From Dysgonomonas sp. HGC4 (GTDB lineage: Bacteria > Bacteroidota > Bacteroidia > Bacteroidales > Dysgonomonadaceae): a stretch of DNA of 62,246 nt. The notes beneath the pieces were generated by a model. It was not told the DNA's origin and ran no database searches. It worked only from the letters and a program-made list of their open reading frames with translations. Below, piece by piece: positions 1 through 8,097 of the stretch. Position numbers and translations under genes: made by a program. How positions within the stretch are numbered: position 1 is the first letter of the stretch; each line of letters begins with the position of its first letter. The DNA lies in assembly GCF_001261715.1 (NCBI RefSeq), contig NZ_CVRU01000058.1, positions 1 through 62,246 on the forward strand, read 5' to 3'.

Positions 1-25
1 AAGATACAATATTGTAATATTTATT

Positions 26-33
26 TACTTTTG
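26..33 (+). promoter_or_regulatory. Candidate -7 promoter box for the methyltransferase gene
   Basis: TACTTTTG matches the Bacteroidetes -7 consensus TAnnTTTG. The -33 element would fall at the window edge and cannot be judged. Transcription would start near position 38, leaving a leader of roughly 95 nt. Confidence 0.45.
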
Positions 34-134
34 AAAACGATCTTAAATTTTAAATATATAAGATATAGCTGTTCTTTTTTAGCTTATTATTACGGATACA
101 ACGACGATAAATATTTACTAAACTTCTACAAATT

Positions 135-971
135 ATGAATGAGGACCTTGTAACGACTTATGACTTTAATTCGGATGAACTAGTTGAATTATTAGATGAA
201 CTACCTTTTTGGGCTGCCCCATTTGGTATTAAACTACTCGAAAACATAAAAATAAAAAAGCACAGTACTATTCTTGATATTGGGTTTGGAGCAGGATTTC
301 CTCTTACCGAATTAGCCATGAGATTTGGTAATACAAGTAAAGTATACGGGATAGATCCTTGGGAAGCTGCAATTAAAAGGACTGAAAAGAAAATAGCTTT
401 TTATGGAATAAAAAATATAGAAATTATTCGTGGTGTAGCCGAAAATATACCTCTTAGCGATCATTCAGTTGATTTGATAACAAGTAATAATGGCTTAAAT
501 AATGTATCCGATTTAGATAAATCATTGAGTGAATGTTCGCGTATTATGAAGAGTGGGGGACAATTTATTCAAACTATGAATTTGAATAGAACCATGATTG
601 AGTTTTATGATATAATGGAAATTGTATTGAATAAATTGAATATGAAGCCAGAAATAAAGACTATGCGAGAGCAGATTTATACAATGCGAAAACCAGTGGA
701 CGAAATAACTCAACTAATTGAAAAACATGGCTTCTCGATAAATAGAATTATAGAAGATAAGTTTAGCTATACTTTTGCCGATGGAACAACTATGTTACAA
801 TACTACTTTATAAGATTAGCTTTTTTAGATAGTTGGAAAAGTATTATTCCCAAAGACAAACAAACTGAAGTTTTCGGAGCCATAGAAGAGCTAATAAATA
901 GAGAGGCAGAGCGTAAAGGCTATTTTGAGTTAACTGTGCCTTTTGTTGTAATTGATTCCATGAAAATATAA
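135..971 (+). CDS. Class I SAM-dependent methyltransferase
   Basis: A probable small-molecule methyltransferase of 278 residues. The Rossmann SAM-binding motif I is visible at about residues 45-60 (ILDIGFGAGFPL), followed by the acidic end of strand 2 (YGIDPW) and a motif IV-like stretch (DLITSNNGLNNV). The layout fits the Methyltransf_11/25 type, in which the C-terminal half binds the substrate. There is no signal peptide, so it should be cytosolic. It stands alone, with its own promoter box and a strong terminator just after the stop, so the context does not suggest a substrate. The family is secure and the substrate is unknown. Confidence 0.85.
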   Translation: MNEDLVTTYDFNSDELVELLDELPFWAAPFGIKLLENIKIKKHSTILDIGFGAGFPLTELAMRFGNTSKVYGIDPWEAAIKRTEKKIAFYGIKNIEIIRGVAENIPLSDHSVDLITSNNGLNNVSDLDKSLSECSRIMKSGGQFIQTMNLNRTMIEFYDIMEIVLNKLNMKPEIKTMREQIYTMRKPVDEITQLIEKHGFSINRIIEDKFSYTFADGTTMLQYYFIRLAFLDSWKSIIPKDKQTEVFGAIEELINREAERKGYFELTVPFVVIDSMKI

Positions 972-1028
972 GAATCTGCTCAATTGATTTTATAGTTTAT
1001 ATTAATCCTTAACTTTTAAGAGATAGAG

Positions 1029-1066
1029 TAGGGGGAAATAATTGTTTTTATAATTATTTCTCCCTA
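1029..1066 (+). terminator. Intrinsic terminator after the methyltransferase gene
   Basis: A 13-bp stem (GGGGGAAATAATT pairing with AATTATTTCTCCC, one G-U pair) closes an 8-nt T-rich loop and is followed by TATTTC. It lies 58 bp after the stop codon. Confidence 0.8.
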
Positions 1067-1193
1067 TTTCGTTAAATGAATTTTCGTTCTTGTTGATTTA
1101 TATTTTAAGTTTTATCTTTCGCTTACTTTATTATTTAAAGTATTTTATAATAGAACTTTATAACACACAGACATTTTACAAATCTAATTTATT

Positions 1194-1394
1194 ATGAAAC
1201 TTCAATACTTAATTTTATCCGTCATTTTATTTAGTTGCATTACTATTTTCTTTACTTCTTGTTCCGAAGATGAGATGGATCAAGGTGCTACTGCGGGGAT
1301 GAAAGATCCTGATAGTGCTGTTCGGTCAACTAAAAGCCAGTCATGGACAGAATTAAATGATACTATTACTCCCCCCGACTTTACTAAAGACTAA
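1194..1394 (+). CDS. Small lipoprotein of unknown function
   Basis: A 66-residue protein with a hydrophobic N-terminus and a lipobox (FFTSC, Cys at residue 23), so it is probably an exported lipoprotein with a mature chain of only about 44 residues. The mature part is acidic and low in complexity, with no domain I recognise. It lies 34 bp upstream of the TPR lipoprotein gene on the same strand, so the two are probably co-transcribed. I read the signal peptide as real because the Cys is followed by SEDE, a common Bacteroidetes lipoprotein start. Confidence 0.7.
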   Translation: MKLQYLILSVILFSCITIFFTSCSEDEMDQGATAGMKDPDSAVRSTKSQSWTELNDTITPPDFTKD

Positions 1395-1428
1395 TAAGAG
1401 ATTCTCTTTATAACCAAACTCTCTACTA

Positions 1429-2745
1429 ATGAAAATTTTAACAAGCTTTCTTATACTAGTTTTTTTGTGTCTATTTTTTTCTTGTAAACAAGACACTGCT
1501 TCCGTCAATTTATTAAGACAAGCCCAAAATATAGCCGAAAGTAGTCCTTACGATGCTTTAATTCTTCTTGATTCCATTCATAATCCTGAAAATATGGATA
1601 AGGATAATTATATGCAGTATATTGTAGCCTCTGTACAAGCAAAACAAAGAGCGAAGCAGGATATTACAAAAGATACTTTGATTTTTGACGCAAAACGATA
1701 TTTTGAGAAGAAAAATAATTCAGAACAATCAGCATTAGCTCATTATTATGCAGGTAGAATATATCGTACCCAAAATATACCTGATAAAGCTTTAAAATGC
1801 TTTTTACAAGCAACAACATATGCCAATCAATCGGGTAATAATACATTAGCAGGTAAAAGTTTACAAATTATGGGTAATTTATATTTTGAACAAGGAATTG
1901 TAGATACAGCTATTGTTTTTTATAAGAAAGCACTAGATTATTATAATAAAGAAGAAGAAACAGATATATATAAATTACAAGTTATTACTTCAATAGGAAT
2001 CTCTTATGATGAAATTAAAAATATAGATAGCTCTTATATTTATTTTAAAAAAGGACTTGAAGAAGCAAATAGACTTGGAAATAATGAATTTAAGGCGGAT
2101 TTATCCAATAACTTAGGATATACCTATTTTTTGAAGAAGGATTACGATAAAGCTTTATATTACTTGAATAGGTCACTGTTACAAACTTCAGATGTAAAGA
2201 CTTCTACCAAAGCATACCTTACTTTATCCTTCTTGTATAATTCTAAAAATCAATTAGATTCAGCTAAATATTATATTAATCTTTCAGAGAAACAATTGGC
2301 TGAAATAACAGATAACCAAACACTGAAATATTTTTATACTAATTTCTTTAATTATTTCAAAAAAGCAGGCGACTATAAGCAAGCATTACATTATAAAGAA
2401 CAGGAAGATTCAATTAAAGTACTGATTGCAAAAAATCAGCGCCCTTTATCCTTGTTAGATGCAGATAAAAACTTTTTTTTGGCACAGAAAGACAAAGAAT
2501 TCGATCAAATACGTGTAAAAAATTATTTATTTTTAGGAATAGGAGCTATTTTAATTGTTGCAATATTTATACTAGTAGGAGTATTACTTTTTAGAAGTAA
2601 TAAAAAAGACAAAGAGGAAATCAAATTGCAAGAAGCGAAATTCCGAAATATTAAAGATCAGCTTATTGCTATGGAATCAAGATACAAAGAAATAGAAGCC
2701 GAGATAGCTGCTATGCTGGAAGATGATGAAGACGACAATAAATAA
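1429..2745 (+). CDS. TPR-repeat lipoprotein with C-terminal membrane segment and coiled coil
   Basis: A 438-residue protein. It starts with a lipoprotein signal peptide (lipobox FFSC, Cys at residue 19). Tandem TPR-like helical pairs follow from about residue 100 to 330 (AHYYAGRIYRTQNIPDKALKCF is a typical unit). A single transmembrane helix lies near residues 366-388, and a charged, coiled-coil tail ends in an acidic run. This matches the sensor half of Bacteroidetes TPR-membrane proteins that usually end in a LuxR-type HTH or a kinase domain, but here no output domain follows the coiled coil. It may act as an envelope scaffold or through a partner. It pairs with the small lipoprotein upstream. 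The architecture is clear and the function is unknown. Confidence 0.8.
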   Translation: MKILTSFLILVFLCLFFSCKQDTASVNLLRQAQNIAESSPYDALILLDSIHNPENMDKDNYMQYIVASVQAKQRAKQDITKDTLIFDAKRYFEKKNNSEQSALAHYYAGRIYRTQNIPDKALKCFLQATTYANQSGNNTLAGKSLQIMGNLYFEQGIVDTAIVFYKKALDYYNKEEETDIYKLQVITSIGISYDEIKNIDSSYIYFKKGLEEANRLGNNEFKADLSNNLGYTYFLKKDYDKALYYLNRSLLQTSDVKTSTKAYLTLSFLYNSKNQLDSAKYYINLSEKQLAEITDNQTLKYFYTNFFNYFKKAGDYKQALHYKEQEDSIKVLIAKNQRPLSLLDADKNFFLAQKDKEFDQIRVKNYLFLGIGAILIVAIFILVGVLLFRSNKKDKEEIKLQEAKFRNIKDQLIAMESRYKEIEAEIAAMLEDDEDDNK

Positions 2746-2769
2746 CGACCAATAATTAATAAAAGATAG

Positions 2770-2802
2770 GGCATAGTTAATCATTTAATTATGCCTTATT
2801 TA
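2770..2802 (+). terminator. Intrinsic terminator after the TPR gene
   Basis: GGCATAGTTAA pairs with TTAATTATGCC (one G-U pair) around a 4-nt loop, followed by TTATTTATTTT. It begins 25 bp after the TPR stop codon. Confidence 0.85.
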
Positions 2803-3033
2803 TTTTAATAACTTGGTGATGATTTTATTTAGGAGTATGATTAAAAACACAGGTATCCGAATTTTTGTAATTCGAAATCAACTTTCTGAAATTGTTATTT
2901 ATGCAAAAGGGTAGGAGGTAGTATCTCCTTTGGAGTATTTGAAGAAAGAGAAGGAGATCTATTCTGATAATTTAAAACCTTAGCAACCTCTCTTAAGATT
3001 ATCGAATAGAGAACTTATCAGAGGATGTGTATT
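2803..3033. other. Non-coding stretch with several short inverted repeats
   Basis: No credible reading frame is present. Three short inverted repeats are visible: CGAATT/AATTCG near 2858-2874, AGGAG/CTCCT near 2914-2932, and GATAATTTAA with TTAAGATTATC across 2967-3003. The last one lies just downstream of the tetR stop on the minus strand and could end that transcript. Nothing else is recognisable. Confidence 0.4.
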
Positions 3034-3648
3034 TTATATAAATCCAGGTTTTTTAAGCATACTGTAAAACCGAAGATAAGCCGTTCGTAAATCCTTTGTA
3101 TTTATATTAATATAATTACTGAAAGCCGAAAAAACTCCCAATCCAAGTGGAATAGTCATAAAAGATTGTGCTACATAATCAAGATCAATATCCGATCTTA
3201 TTTCGCCTGTTCTCATAGCTAATTGAATACAATTTCGCCATCCATTGAATTCTTTTTCCGATAATACATTTATCTTTTCAGTAAAGTCTTTACAATGTTC
3301 CGAAGCCTGAAAAATAAATTTGAAGAAATAAAAATCGACCAACTTAAATGAAGTTACTTCTTTGAGTAGGTTTATATGGCTTTGGCGGCTTTTAATGGAT
3401 GCATATATCATATTTTGCAAAGACGATTTATCATCTTCCTGAATCATCGAATAGGTAGAAAATGCAGGTATAAGGTACTCGTTTACAATCTCTTCAAAAA
3501 TTTCTTCTTTACTCTTGAAATGATGATAAATTGCTCCTCGTGATACACCCGAGGCATTTTGTATTCGTTGCATTGATACGGAGCTGTAACTTTCGGTGAG
3601 AAAGAGGTTAAATGCATTCTCCAGTATTTTCTTTTTAGAGGGATTCAT
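3034..3648 (-). CDS. TetR/AcrR family transcriptional regulator
   Basis: A 204-residue one-component repressor. The N-terminal 50 residues carry the TetR HTH, with the recognition segment ASGVSRGAIYHHFKSKEEIF. The remaining helical part would form the ligand-binding and dimerisation domain. A 16-bp palindrome (TAGTGT-N4-ACACTA) lies 20 bp upstream of the start codon, directly after a -7 promoter box, which strongly suggests autorepression. No divergent efflux pump or enzyme is adjacent: the nearest gene, the lyase at 3846, is on the same strand upstream and has its own terminator between. The inducer and any other targets are unknown. Confidence 0.88.
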   Translation of the reverse strand: MNPSKKKILENAFNLFLTESYSSVSMQRIQNASGVSRGAIYHHFKSKEEIFEEIVNEYLIPAFSTYSMIQEDDKSSLQNMIYASIKSRQSHINLLKEVTSFKLVDFYFFKFIFQASEHCKDFTEKINVLSEKEFNGWRNCIQLAMRTGEIRSDIDLDYVAQSFMTIPLGLGVFSAFSNYININTKDLRTAYLRFYSMLKKPGFI

Positions 3649-3667
3649 TTATCAATTATGGGTTATA

Positions 3668-3683
3668 TAGTGTGTCTACACTA
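3668..3683. promoter_or_regulatory. Probable TetR operator
   Basis: The palindrome TAGTGTGTCTACACTA has perfect 6-bp arms around GTCT. It sits between the -7 box (3684-3691) and the regulator's start codon, covering the expected transcription start, which is the usual position for a self-repressing TetR protein. Confidence 0.6.
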
Positions 3684-3691
3684 CAAAAATA
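3684..3691 (-). promoter_or_regulatory. -7 promoter box for the tetR gene
   Basis: On the minus strand this reads TATTTTTG, matching TAnnTTTG. I find no good -33 TTTG at the usual distance. It abuts the operator palindrome. Confidence 0.5.
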
Positions 3692-3792
3692 AGAATTATT
3701 CAATAGAATACACCATATGTTAATTAAATCTGATTCATTAAAAATAGAATCAGGGCATTGATCGGATCTATAGTTTGAATGATAAAATAGAG

Positions 3793-3827
3793 AAAAGCAT
3801 ACCTTAAGTTGTGTAAGGCATGCTTTT
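3793..3827 (-). terminator. Intrinsic terminator after the lyase gene
   Basis: AAAAGCATACCTTA pairs with TAAGGCATGCTTTT (one G-U pair) over a 7-nt loop, with a T-run on the minus strand. It lies 19 bp after the stop codon. Confidence 0.85.
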
Positions 3828-3845
3828 AGGATATCTAATCTTCAA

Positions 3846-5306
3846 TTATAGACTATCTCCAAAGTCTTGCCTGAATTTTGCCATTAGTTGTTGGGGCCAA
3901 TCGTTGATAGGCTCGAGCCCTCCCATAAAGAAGCGGAGTACAGGTGGCTCATAAACAAATTTAAGTCCGCCTATTAAGTGACGGTTATCAAACAACCATG
4001 TGAGGCGATCTTCAACATATTTGATTTGCGACAGTGTAAATACTCGGCGAGGAACAGCCAAACGCAATAGTTCCATATCTGCATACGTTTCATTACCATA
4101 TTCGTCACGCTGATTGGACACGGATCCTCGTTCCATACCACGTACACCCGAAATGAGAAAGAATGCAGCGGCTAATGCTCCTGCCGGATATTGAGATTGA
4201 GGAATGTGCGCACATATTTGCATTGCATCTACGTGACAACCCAATACTCCTGGAGGGGTAACTACAGGAATACCTTTGCTTTCTAAAGCGTTCACTAGAT
4301 AAGCTATAAACTGTGGGCTTTGACAAATCATACTTTCGTCAAGCGTTTCGTATAATCCTACTGCAATAGCTTCTACTTCTCGTACCGACATACCTCCATA
4401 GGTAAGGAAGCCTTCGAAAAGAGGTACCAGGGGCTCTAATTCTCTATAAATAGCTTGGTTGTTGGTACAAATACCTCCACCTCGAGAAGAACTTAATTTA
4501 CGAGCCGAAAAATAGACCAAATCGGCAAGATCGGTCATGCAAAGTAAAATATCAGCCATCGAAGCTTCTTTAAATTCCTCCTCACGTTGTTTTACCAACC
4601 AAGCATTTTCTCCAATCAAACTGGCATCCAATACTAAAGGTATTCCATATTTGTCGGCAATAGCACGTACACCACGCAGGTTTTCTATTGAAAACGGTTG
4701 TCCTCCAATTAAGTTTGTAGAAGCCTCCATGCGAATATATGGAATTCTGGCAGCAGTATGTTTCAAGATACACTCTTCGAGTTTCTCAAGATTCATATTT
4801 CCTTTAAATGGATGCTTACTATTAATAACATAAGCTTCGTCGTACAAAAGCTCTTCAATACGTCCACCGTATTGAGTTATATGTGCCATAGCTGTTGTAA
4901 AGTGGTAATTCATAGGTACTACACTACCTTTCTTTACATAAGCATTGGATATTATATTTTCGGCAGCACGTCCCTGATGTACAGGTAGCAGGTATTTTTT
5001 TCCTAAGACATCCAATACTGCTTTTTGAAAACGGACAAAGCTTTGCGATCCTGCATACGCATCGTCAGCCATCATCATGGCTCCCAATTGACGGTCGCTC
5101 ATAGCATTGGTACCACTGTCGGTAAGCATATCCAAAAATACATCTTTAGTATCGAGTCTGAATGTATTGAATCCACCTTCATAAAGGGCTTCAAGACGGC
5201 GTTCGATAGGTACTAAATGCAGTTTTTGTACAATGCGTACTTTGTGCAGTTCAAGAGGAATATTTTCCCCACTATAAAATTTAATTTTCTCGTTTTCGTT
5301 TAGCAT
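3846..5306 (-). CDS. Tyrosine phenol-lyase/tryptophanase-family beta-eliminating lyase, divergent
   Basis: A PLP-dependent beta-eliminating lyase of 486 residues, the family that splits tyrosine to phenol or tryptophan to indole, each with pyruvate and ammonia. Visible family blocks are LLTDSGTNAMSD-like (about 60-71), DDAYAGS (81-87), PVHQGRAAEN (108-117), GGQP (201-204) and the PLP lysine in FSARK (Lys270). As I recall the families, FTT (136-138) and MERG (391-394) resemble the phenol-binding residues of tyrosine phenol-lyase rather than tryptophanase. Against this, the usual Asp-x-x-Arg that contacts PLP reads DASL (227-230), with Leu for Arg, and the SGKKD block reads SARKL. The N-terminus carries about 12 extra residues. 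It is monocistronic with its own terminator. The family is firm and the substrate open. Confidence 0.8.
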   Translation of the reverse strand: MLNENEKIKFYSGENIPLELHKVRIVQKLHLVPIERRLEALYEGGFNTFRLDTKDVFLDMLTDSGTNAMSDRQLGAMMMADDAYAGSQSFVRFQKAVLDVLGKKYLLPVHQGRAAENIISNAYVKKGSVVPMNYHFTTAMAHITQYGGRIEELLYDEAYVINSKHPFKGNMNLEKLEECILKHTAARIPYIRMEASTNLIGGQPFSIENLRGVRAIADKYGIPLVLDASLIGENAWLVKQREEEFKEASMADILLCMTDLADLVYFSARKLSSSRGGGICTNNQAIYRELEPLVPLFEGFLTYGGMSVREVEAIAVGLYETLDESMICQSPQFIAYLVNALESKGIPVVTPPGVLGCHVDAMQICAHIPQSQYPAGALAAAFFLISGVRGMERGSVSNQRDEYGNETYADMELLRLAVPRRVFTLSQIKYVEDRLTWLFDNRHLIGGLKFVYEPPVLRFFMGGLEPINDWPQQLMAKFRQDFGDSL

Positions 5307-5484
5307 AGTATTATCTTATTTGATTCTTAGAATTTAGGTTTCGTAAACTTAAAAATAATTTGTGAATTGACAAAAAAGATACTTCCTCTAACAAAAAGAA
5401 AACTAATTGTTTATGAATAGTATGCCAATTAAATTTTATGAATAGAAAGTAGAGTAGAAAAATATATAAAACGAAAGATTATTA

Positions 5485-5502
5485 TACCCTAATAATAGGG
5501 TA
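5485..5502. promoter_or_regulatory. Inverted repeat between tRNA-Pro and the lyase gene
   Basis: TACCCTA-ATAA-TAGGGTA has 7-bp arms. It lies 75 bp downstream of the tRNA and 179 bp upstream of the lyase start, so it could end the tRNA transcript or be an operator. It has no clear T-run, so the role is undecided. The rest of 5307-5576 shows nothing recognisable. Confidence 0.4.
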
Positions 5503-5576
5503 GCGTGTACGGTCTTTTTTTGTGTAGCAGATGTTGTTTTATGGTAAAGAAACCAATAAGAAAGTAGAAAATAGTG

Positions 5577-5649
5577 TCGGGATGAGACGACTCGAACGTC
5601 CGACCTCCACGTCCCGAACGTGGCGCGCTACCAACTGTGCTACATCCCG
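5577..5649 (-). tRNA. tRNA-Pro (anticodon CGG)
   Basis: A full cloverleaf on the minus strand. The acceptor stem CGGGATG pairs with CATCCCG and discriminator A follows. The anticodon stem CCACG/CGTGG encloses loop TTCGGGA (anticodon CGG, reading CCG). The T-arm is GGACG-TTCGAGT-CGTCT. The D-stem GCAC/GCGC has one A-C mismatch. CCA is not encoded. A copy of the dispersed palindrome lies 20 bp upstream of the 5' end. Confidence 0.95.
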
Positions 5650-5669
5650 AAATATTGTAATACAAAAGT

Positions 5670-5684
5670 AAGGTCTCAGACCTT
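5670..5684. repeat. Dispersed palindrome copy A, between def and tRNA-Pro
   Basis: AAGGTCTCAGACCTT, a perfect copy (7-bp arms around one base). It lies 73 bp after the def-like stop codon and 20 bp upstream of the tRNA 5' end. Confidence 0.85.
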
Positions 5685-5757
5685 TTACTATTTTGGTGAG
5701 TATAACAATTATAGATTACTAAAGTTTCAATCTATTTTATGTTTATGGAAGATCATA

Positions 5758-6372
5758 TTATTCTTTATCCTCAGGACAAAGCTTGTCTATAAAGAGAATC
5801 CCTTGTAGGTGATCAAATTCATGTTGAAAAATAATTGCTGTAAAATTACCTGTGCGCGAATATCCTTCTAGTCGTTCTTTTACCAGATTTCCGTTTTCGT
5901 CTGTGTATTCTACTTCAACCCACGGGTATCGGATCGAGTTTCCACTGATACCTGGAATAGATAAACAACCATCGCGCTCAAAACAGATAGTTTCTTCGGG
6001 ATGCTTTACTATTTTGGGGTTTATAGCTACTGTAACAGGATAATTAGGTTGATCGATACGGGTAAAAAGAAATACATTTCTTGCTATACCTACTTGCGGT
6101 GCAGCAATGCCTACTCCAGATTCAGAAGCCATAGTTGCTTTTAGGCGATCAATTAATAATTTAAGATCACCTACATTATCTGTATTTTCAATATCAGAAC
6201 ATTTTTGTCGCAGAAAAGTAGAATCTTGCTGATCTGTAATTTTTAAAACTCGAAATGGAGTTTCCGATGTTCCATCGTTTATCAAATCTTTTTCGTATTG
6301 TGTAAATTGCGCCATACTTCTTGATGAAAATAACGTAAAACCTATTAGTAATATAGTTGCGAATAATTTCAT
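5758..6372 (-). CDS. def: Peptide deformylase with an N-terminal signal peptide
   Basis: A 204-residue peptide deformylase, a metalloenzyme that removes the formyl group from N-terminal Met. All three catalytic motifs are present: GVGIAAPQ (86-93), DGCLS (134-138, metal ligand Cys136; the usual first residue is Glu, here Asp) and QHEFDH (183-188, ligands His184 and His188 with catalytic Glu185). Unusually, the first 21 residues look like a cleavable signal peptide (MKLFATILLIGFTLFSSRSM-A) and about 20 further residues precede the normal start of the fold, so the enzyme may be exported. It follows argB by 95 bp on the same strand. Whether a cytosolic deformylase exists elsewhere cannot be seen. 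Confidence 0.88.
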   Translation of the reverse strand: MKLFATILLIGFTLFSSRSMAQFTQYEKDLINDGTSETPFRVLKITDQQDSTFLRQKCSDIENTDNVGDLKLLIDRLKATMASESGVGIAAPQVGIARNVFLFTRIDQPNYPVTVAINPKIVKHPEETICFERDGCLSIPGISGNSIRYPWVEVEYTDENGNLVKERLEGYSRTGNFTAIIFQHEFDHLQGILFIDKLCPEDKE

Positions 6373-6457
6373 ATAGGTGGAGAGATTAGAATTTGATGTT
6401 GTGCCTTAGTAAAGTAATAACTAAATATGTTTGTTATACTTACACAAGCAATAGGAA

Positions 6458-6473
6458 ATCTAAAATTTTAGAT
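6458..6473 (-). terminator. Palindrome at the argB stop codon, possible terminator
   Basis: ATCTAAAATTTTAGAT is a perfect palindrome containing the argB TAA stop (6468-6470). The stem is A/T-rich with no separate loop, so terminator function is uncertain. It is unrelated in sequence to the AAGGTCT family but sits at the same kind of site. Confidence 0.35.
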
Positions 6474-7241
6474 AATAGTAGTTCCTTTTCCTTTTCCAAT
6501 TTCAGAAGCTTGTGTGATTACAACTTCACTTACGCCTTTTTCTATTGATCTGAAAGCATTCTCCAGCTTAGGAAGCATTCCTCCTTGGATAATTCCATCC
6601 TTCACATATTTTTGATAGCTAGCCTTGTCTAATTGTGGTATTACACTATTATCGTCGTGCTCATCCATCAATACACCTTTTTTCTCAAAGCAATATACCA
6701 AGCTTACATCATAGTATGCCGACATTGCTTGAGCTGTTTCGGCTGCCATAGTATCGGCATTAGTATTTAGCATATTACCTTGCCCATCGTGTGATAGAGG
6801 TGCTATAATAGGTACAATATTCTGGTCGATCAGTAGTTTCAAAACATCTGCCTTTACTTTCTTTACATCACCCACAAAGCCATAATCAATGTCTTTAACG
6901 GGGCGTTTTTCGGAACGGATTATATCCATATCAGCTCCTGTCAATCCCAAAGCATTTACTCCAAGAGATTGTAGGCCTGCTACAATATTTTTATTAACCA
7001 ATCCGCCATATACCATGGTAACCACTTGTAGAGTGTCACTATCGGTGATGCGCCTTCCATCTACCATTTTACTTTCTATGCCAAGACGTTCGGCTAATTT
7101 GGTCGCAGATCTGCCACCTCCGTGTACTAGTATTTTAGAGCCTTGTATTGTAGAAAAATCGTGAAGTAGTTGCTTAAGTGTATCTTCTTCTTCAACTATT
7201 TTACCACCAACTTTTATAATTGTAAGTTTATTTAATGACAT
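6468..7241 (-). CDS. argB: Acetylglutamate (or succinylglutamate) kinase
   Basis: This 257-residue amino-acid kinase phosphorylates N-acylglutamate in the second step of arginine synthesis, in the cytosol. Visible blocks are the N-terminal KVGGKIVEE, LVHGGGRSAT (phosphate-binding glycines), GLTGADMD and a C-terminal GGMLPKLENAF. In Bacteroides fragilis the arginine pathway is known to run through succinylated rather than acetylated intermediates, so the true substrate here may be N-succinylglutamate; that is inference from relatives. No other arg gene adjoins it. The stop codon lies inside a 16-bp palindrome at 6458-6473. Confidence 0.92.
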   Translation of the reverse strand: MSLNKLTIIKVGGKIVEEEDTLKQLLHDFSTIQGSKILVHGGGRSATKLAERLGIESKMVDGRRITDSDTLQVVTMVYGGLVNKNIVAGLQSLGVNALGLTGADMDIIRSEKRPVKDIDYGFVGDVKKVKADVLKLLIDQNIVPIIAPLSHDGQGNMLNTNADTMAAETAQAMSAYYDVSLVYCFEKKGVLMDEHDDNSVIPQLDKASYQKYVKDGIIQGGMLPKLENAFRSIEKGVSEVVITQASEIGKGKGTTII

Positions 7242-7320
7242 ATTTCGATGTATAAATTTATTTAAATAATGTATTCGTAAAGTTATGCCTAACTGCGTTT
7301 CTTTTATGCTAAAGCCGAGA

Positions 7321-7337
7321 AAGGTCTGATACTCTTA
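7321..7337. repeat. Dispersed palindrome copy B, at a lipoprotein stop codon
   Basis: AAGGTCTGATACTCTTA is a degenerate copy with one extra base in the right arm. It overlaps the TAA stop (7335-7337) of the minus-strand lipoprotein gene. Copy C lies in front of the same gene. Confidence 0.6.
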
Positions 7338-7943
7338 TCTTCTGATATTTACCATGTTGGTTTTAGGCAGTAATCCGTCCATAGCCTCAAAATAATCAAA
7401 AGTTCTTTTTATCCCTGTTTTAGTTTGCTCGCTTATGGTGAAAGAAGAGCCATCATTTAATATCACCTGACAGTTTTTCCCACTGCTAAGAGCTTGTAAG
7501 AATTTTAAATCTTTATTTTTCACATCATTGTCGTACCAACTTAATGATGCTCCTTCTACAAATCGGTTATCAGAACCTTTCGAGCGGTTTGCTTTATATG
7601 TGTATGATTCTCCGTCCACCGTGAATTTGTATATACTGGCATCCCCATATTGAATACGTACTCTTAGGTTTCTGGCAATATCGTCGGGTGCTTGAAAATA
7701 AACATATATACCTGCCTGATCGGCAGAAAGTGTATTTTTAATCTGAATCCATTCACCTTCTCTATCAAAGTAATTAGCTAATGATTCTTGTGATGGCTTG
7801 TCTATTGTTATTGTATCTTTTTTGTCCTCTACTGTTGAAAGTGAGTCTTTTCCCGACTCTGTTGTTGATATATCTTTAGTTTGAGCATTGTTACATGCAA
7901 ATCCTACTAATAATATGGCAAATGAAATGATAACCTTTTTCAT
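7335..7943 (-). CDS. Lipoprotein of unknown function
   Basis: A 202-residue protein with a lipoprotein signal (lipobox VGFAC, Cys at residue 17). A Ser/Thr/Asp/Lys-rich linker runs to about residue 55, then a compact domain follows with alternating beta-strand patterns (IYVYFQAPDDI, VRIQYGDASIYKFTVDG). I do not recognise the family. It lies 93 bp upstream of argB on the same strand. It is bracketed by the dispersed palindrome: copy C 11 bp before the start codon and copy B over the stop codon. Its promoter box at 8003-8010 would place copy C inside the 5' UTR. Confidence 0.75.
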   Translation of the reverse strand: MKKVIISFAILLVGFACNNAQTKDISTTESGKDSLSTVEDKKDTITIDKPSQESLANYFDREGEWIQIKNTLSADQAGIYVYFQAPDDIARNLRVRIQYGDASIYKFTVDGESYTYKANRSKGSDNRFVEGASLSWYDNDVKNKDLKFLQALSSGKNCQVILNDGSSFTISEQTKTGIKRTFDYFEAMDGLLPKTNMVNIRR

Positions 7944-7954
7944 AATGATATTTT

Positions 7955-7967
7955 AGGTCTTAGACCT
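7955..7967. repeat. Dispersed palindrome copy C, upstream of a lipoprotein gene
   Basis: AGGTCTTAGACCT, perfect 6-bp arms around one base. It ends 11 bp before the start codon at 7943, inside the predicted 5' UTR. Confidence 0.8.
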
Positions 7968-8002
7968 CCTTTTATTGTGATCGTAAATTCTTATTACACT
8001 TA

Positions 8003-8010
8003 CAAATATA
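8003..8010 (-). promoter_or_regulatory. -7 promoter box for the lipoprotein gene
   Basis: On the minus strand this reads TATATTTG, matching TAnnTTTG; no clear -33 box. The predicted leader is about 55 nt and contains palindrome copy C. Confidence 0.45.
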
Positions 8011-8097
8011 ATAAGTCAGTTTGTAACTTTAAAAATATAATTACAATTTAGGTTATAAAGGGTACAACAGCCAATATGATTTTCGCCTCTAAATGCA

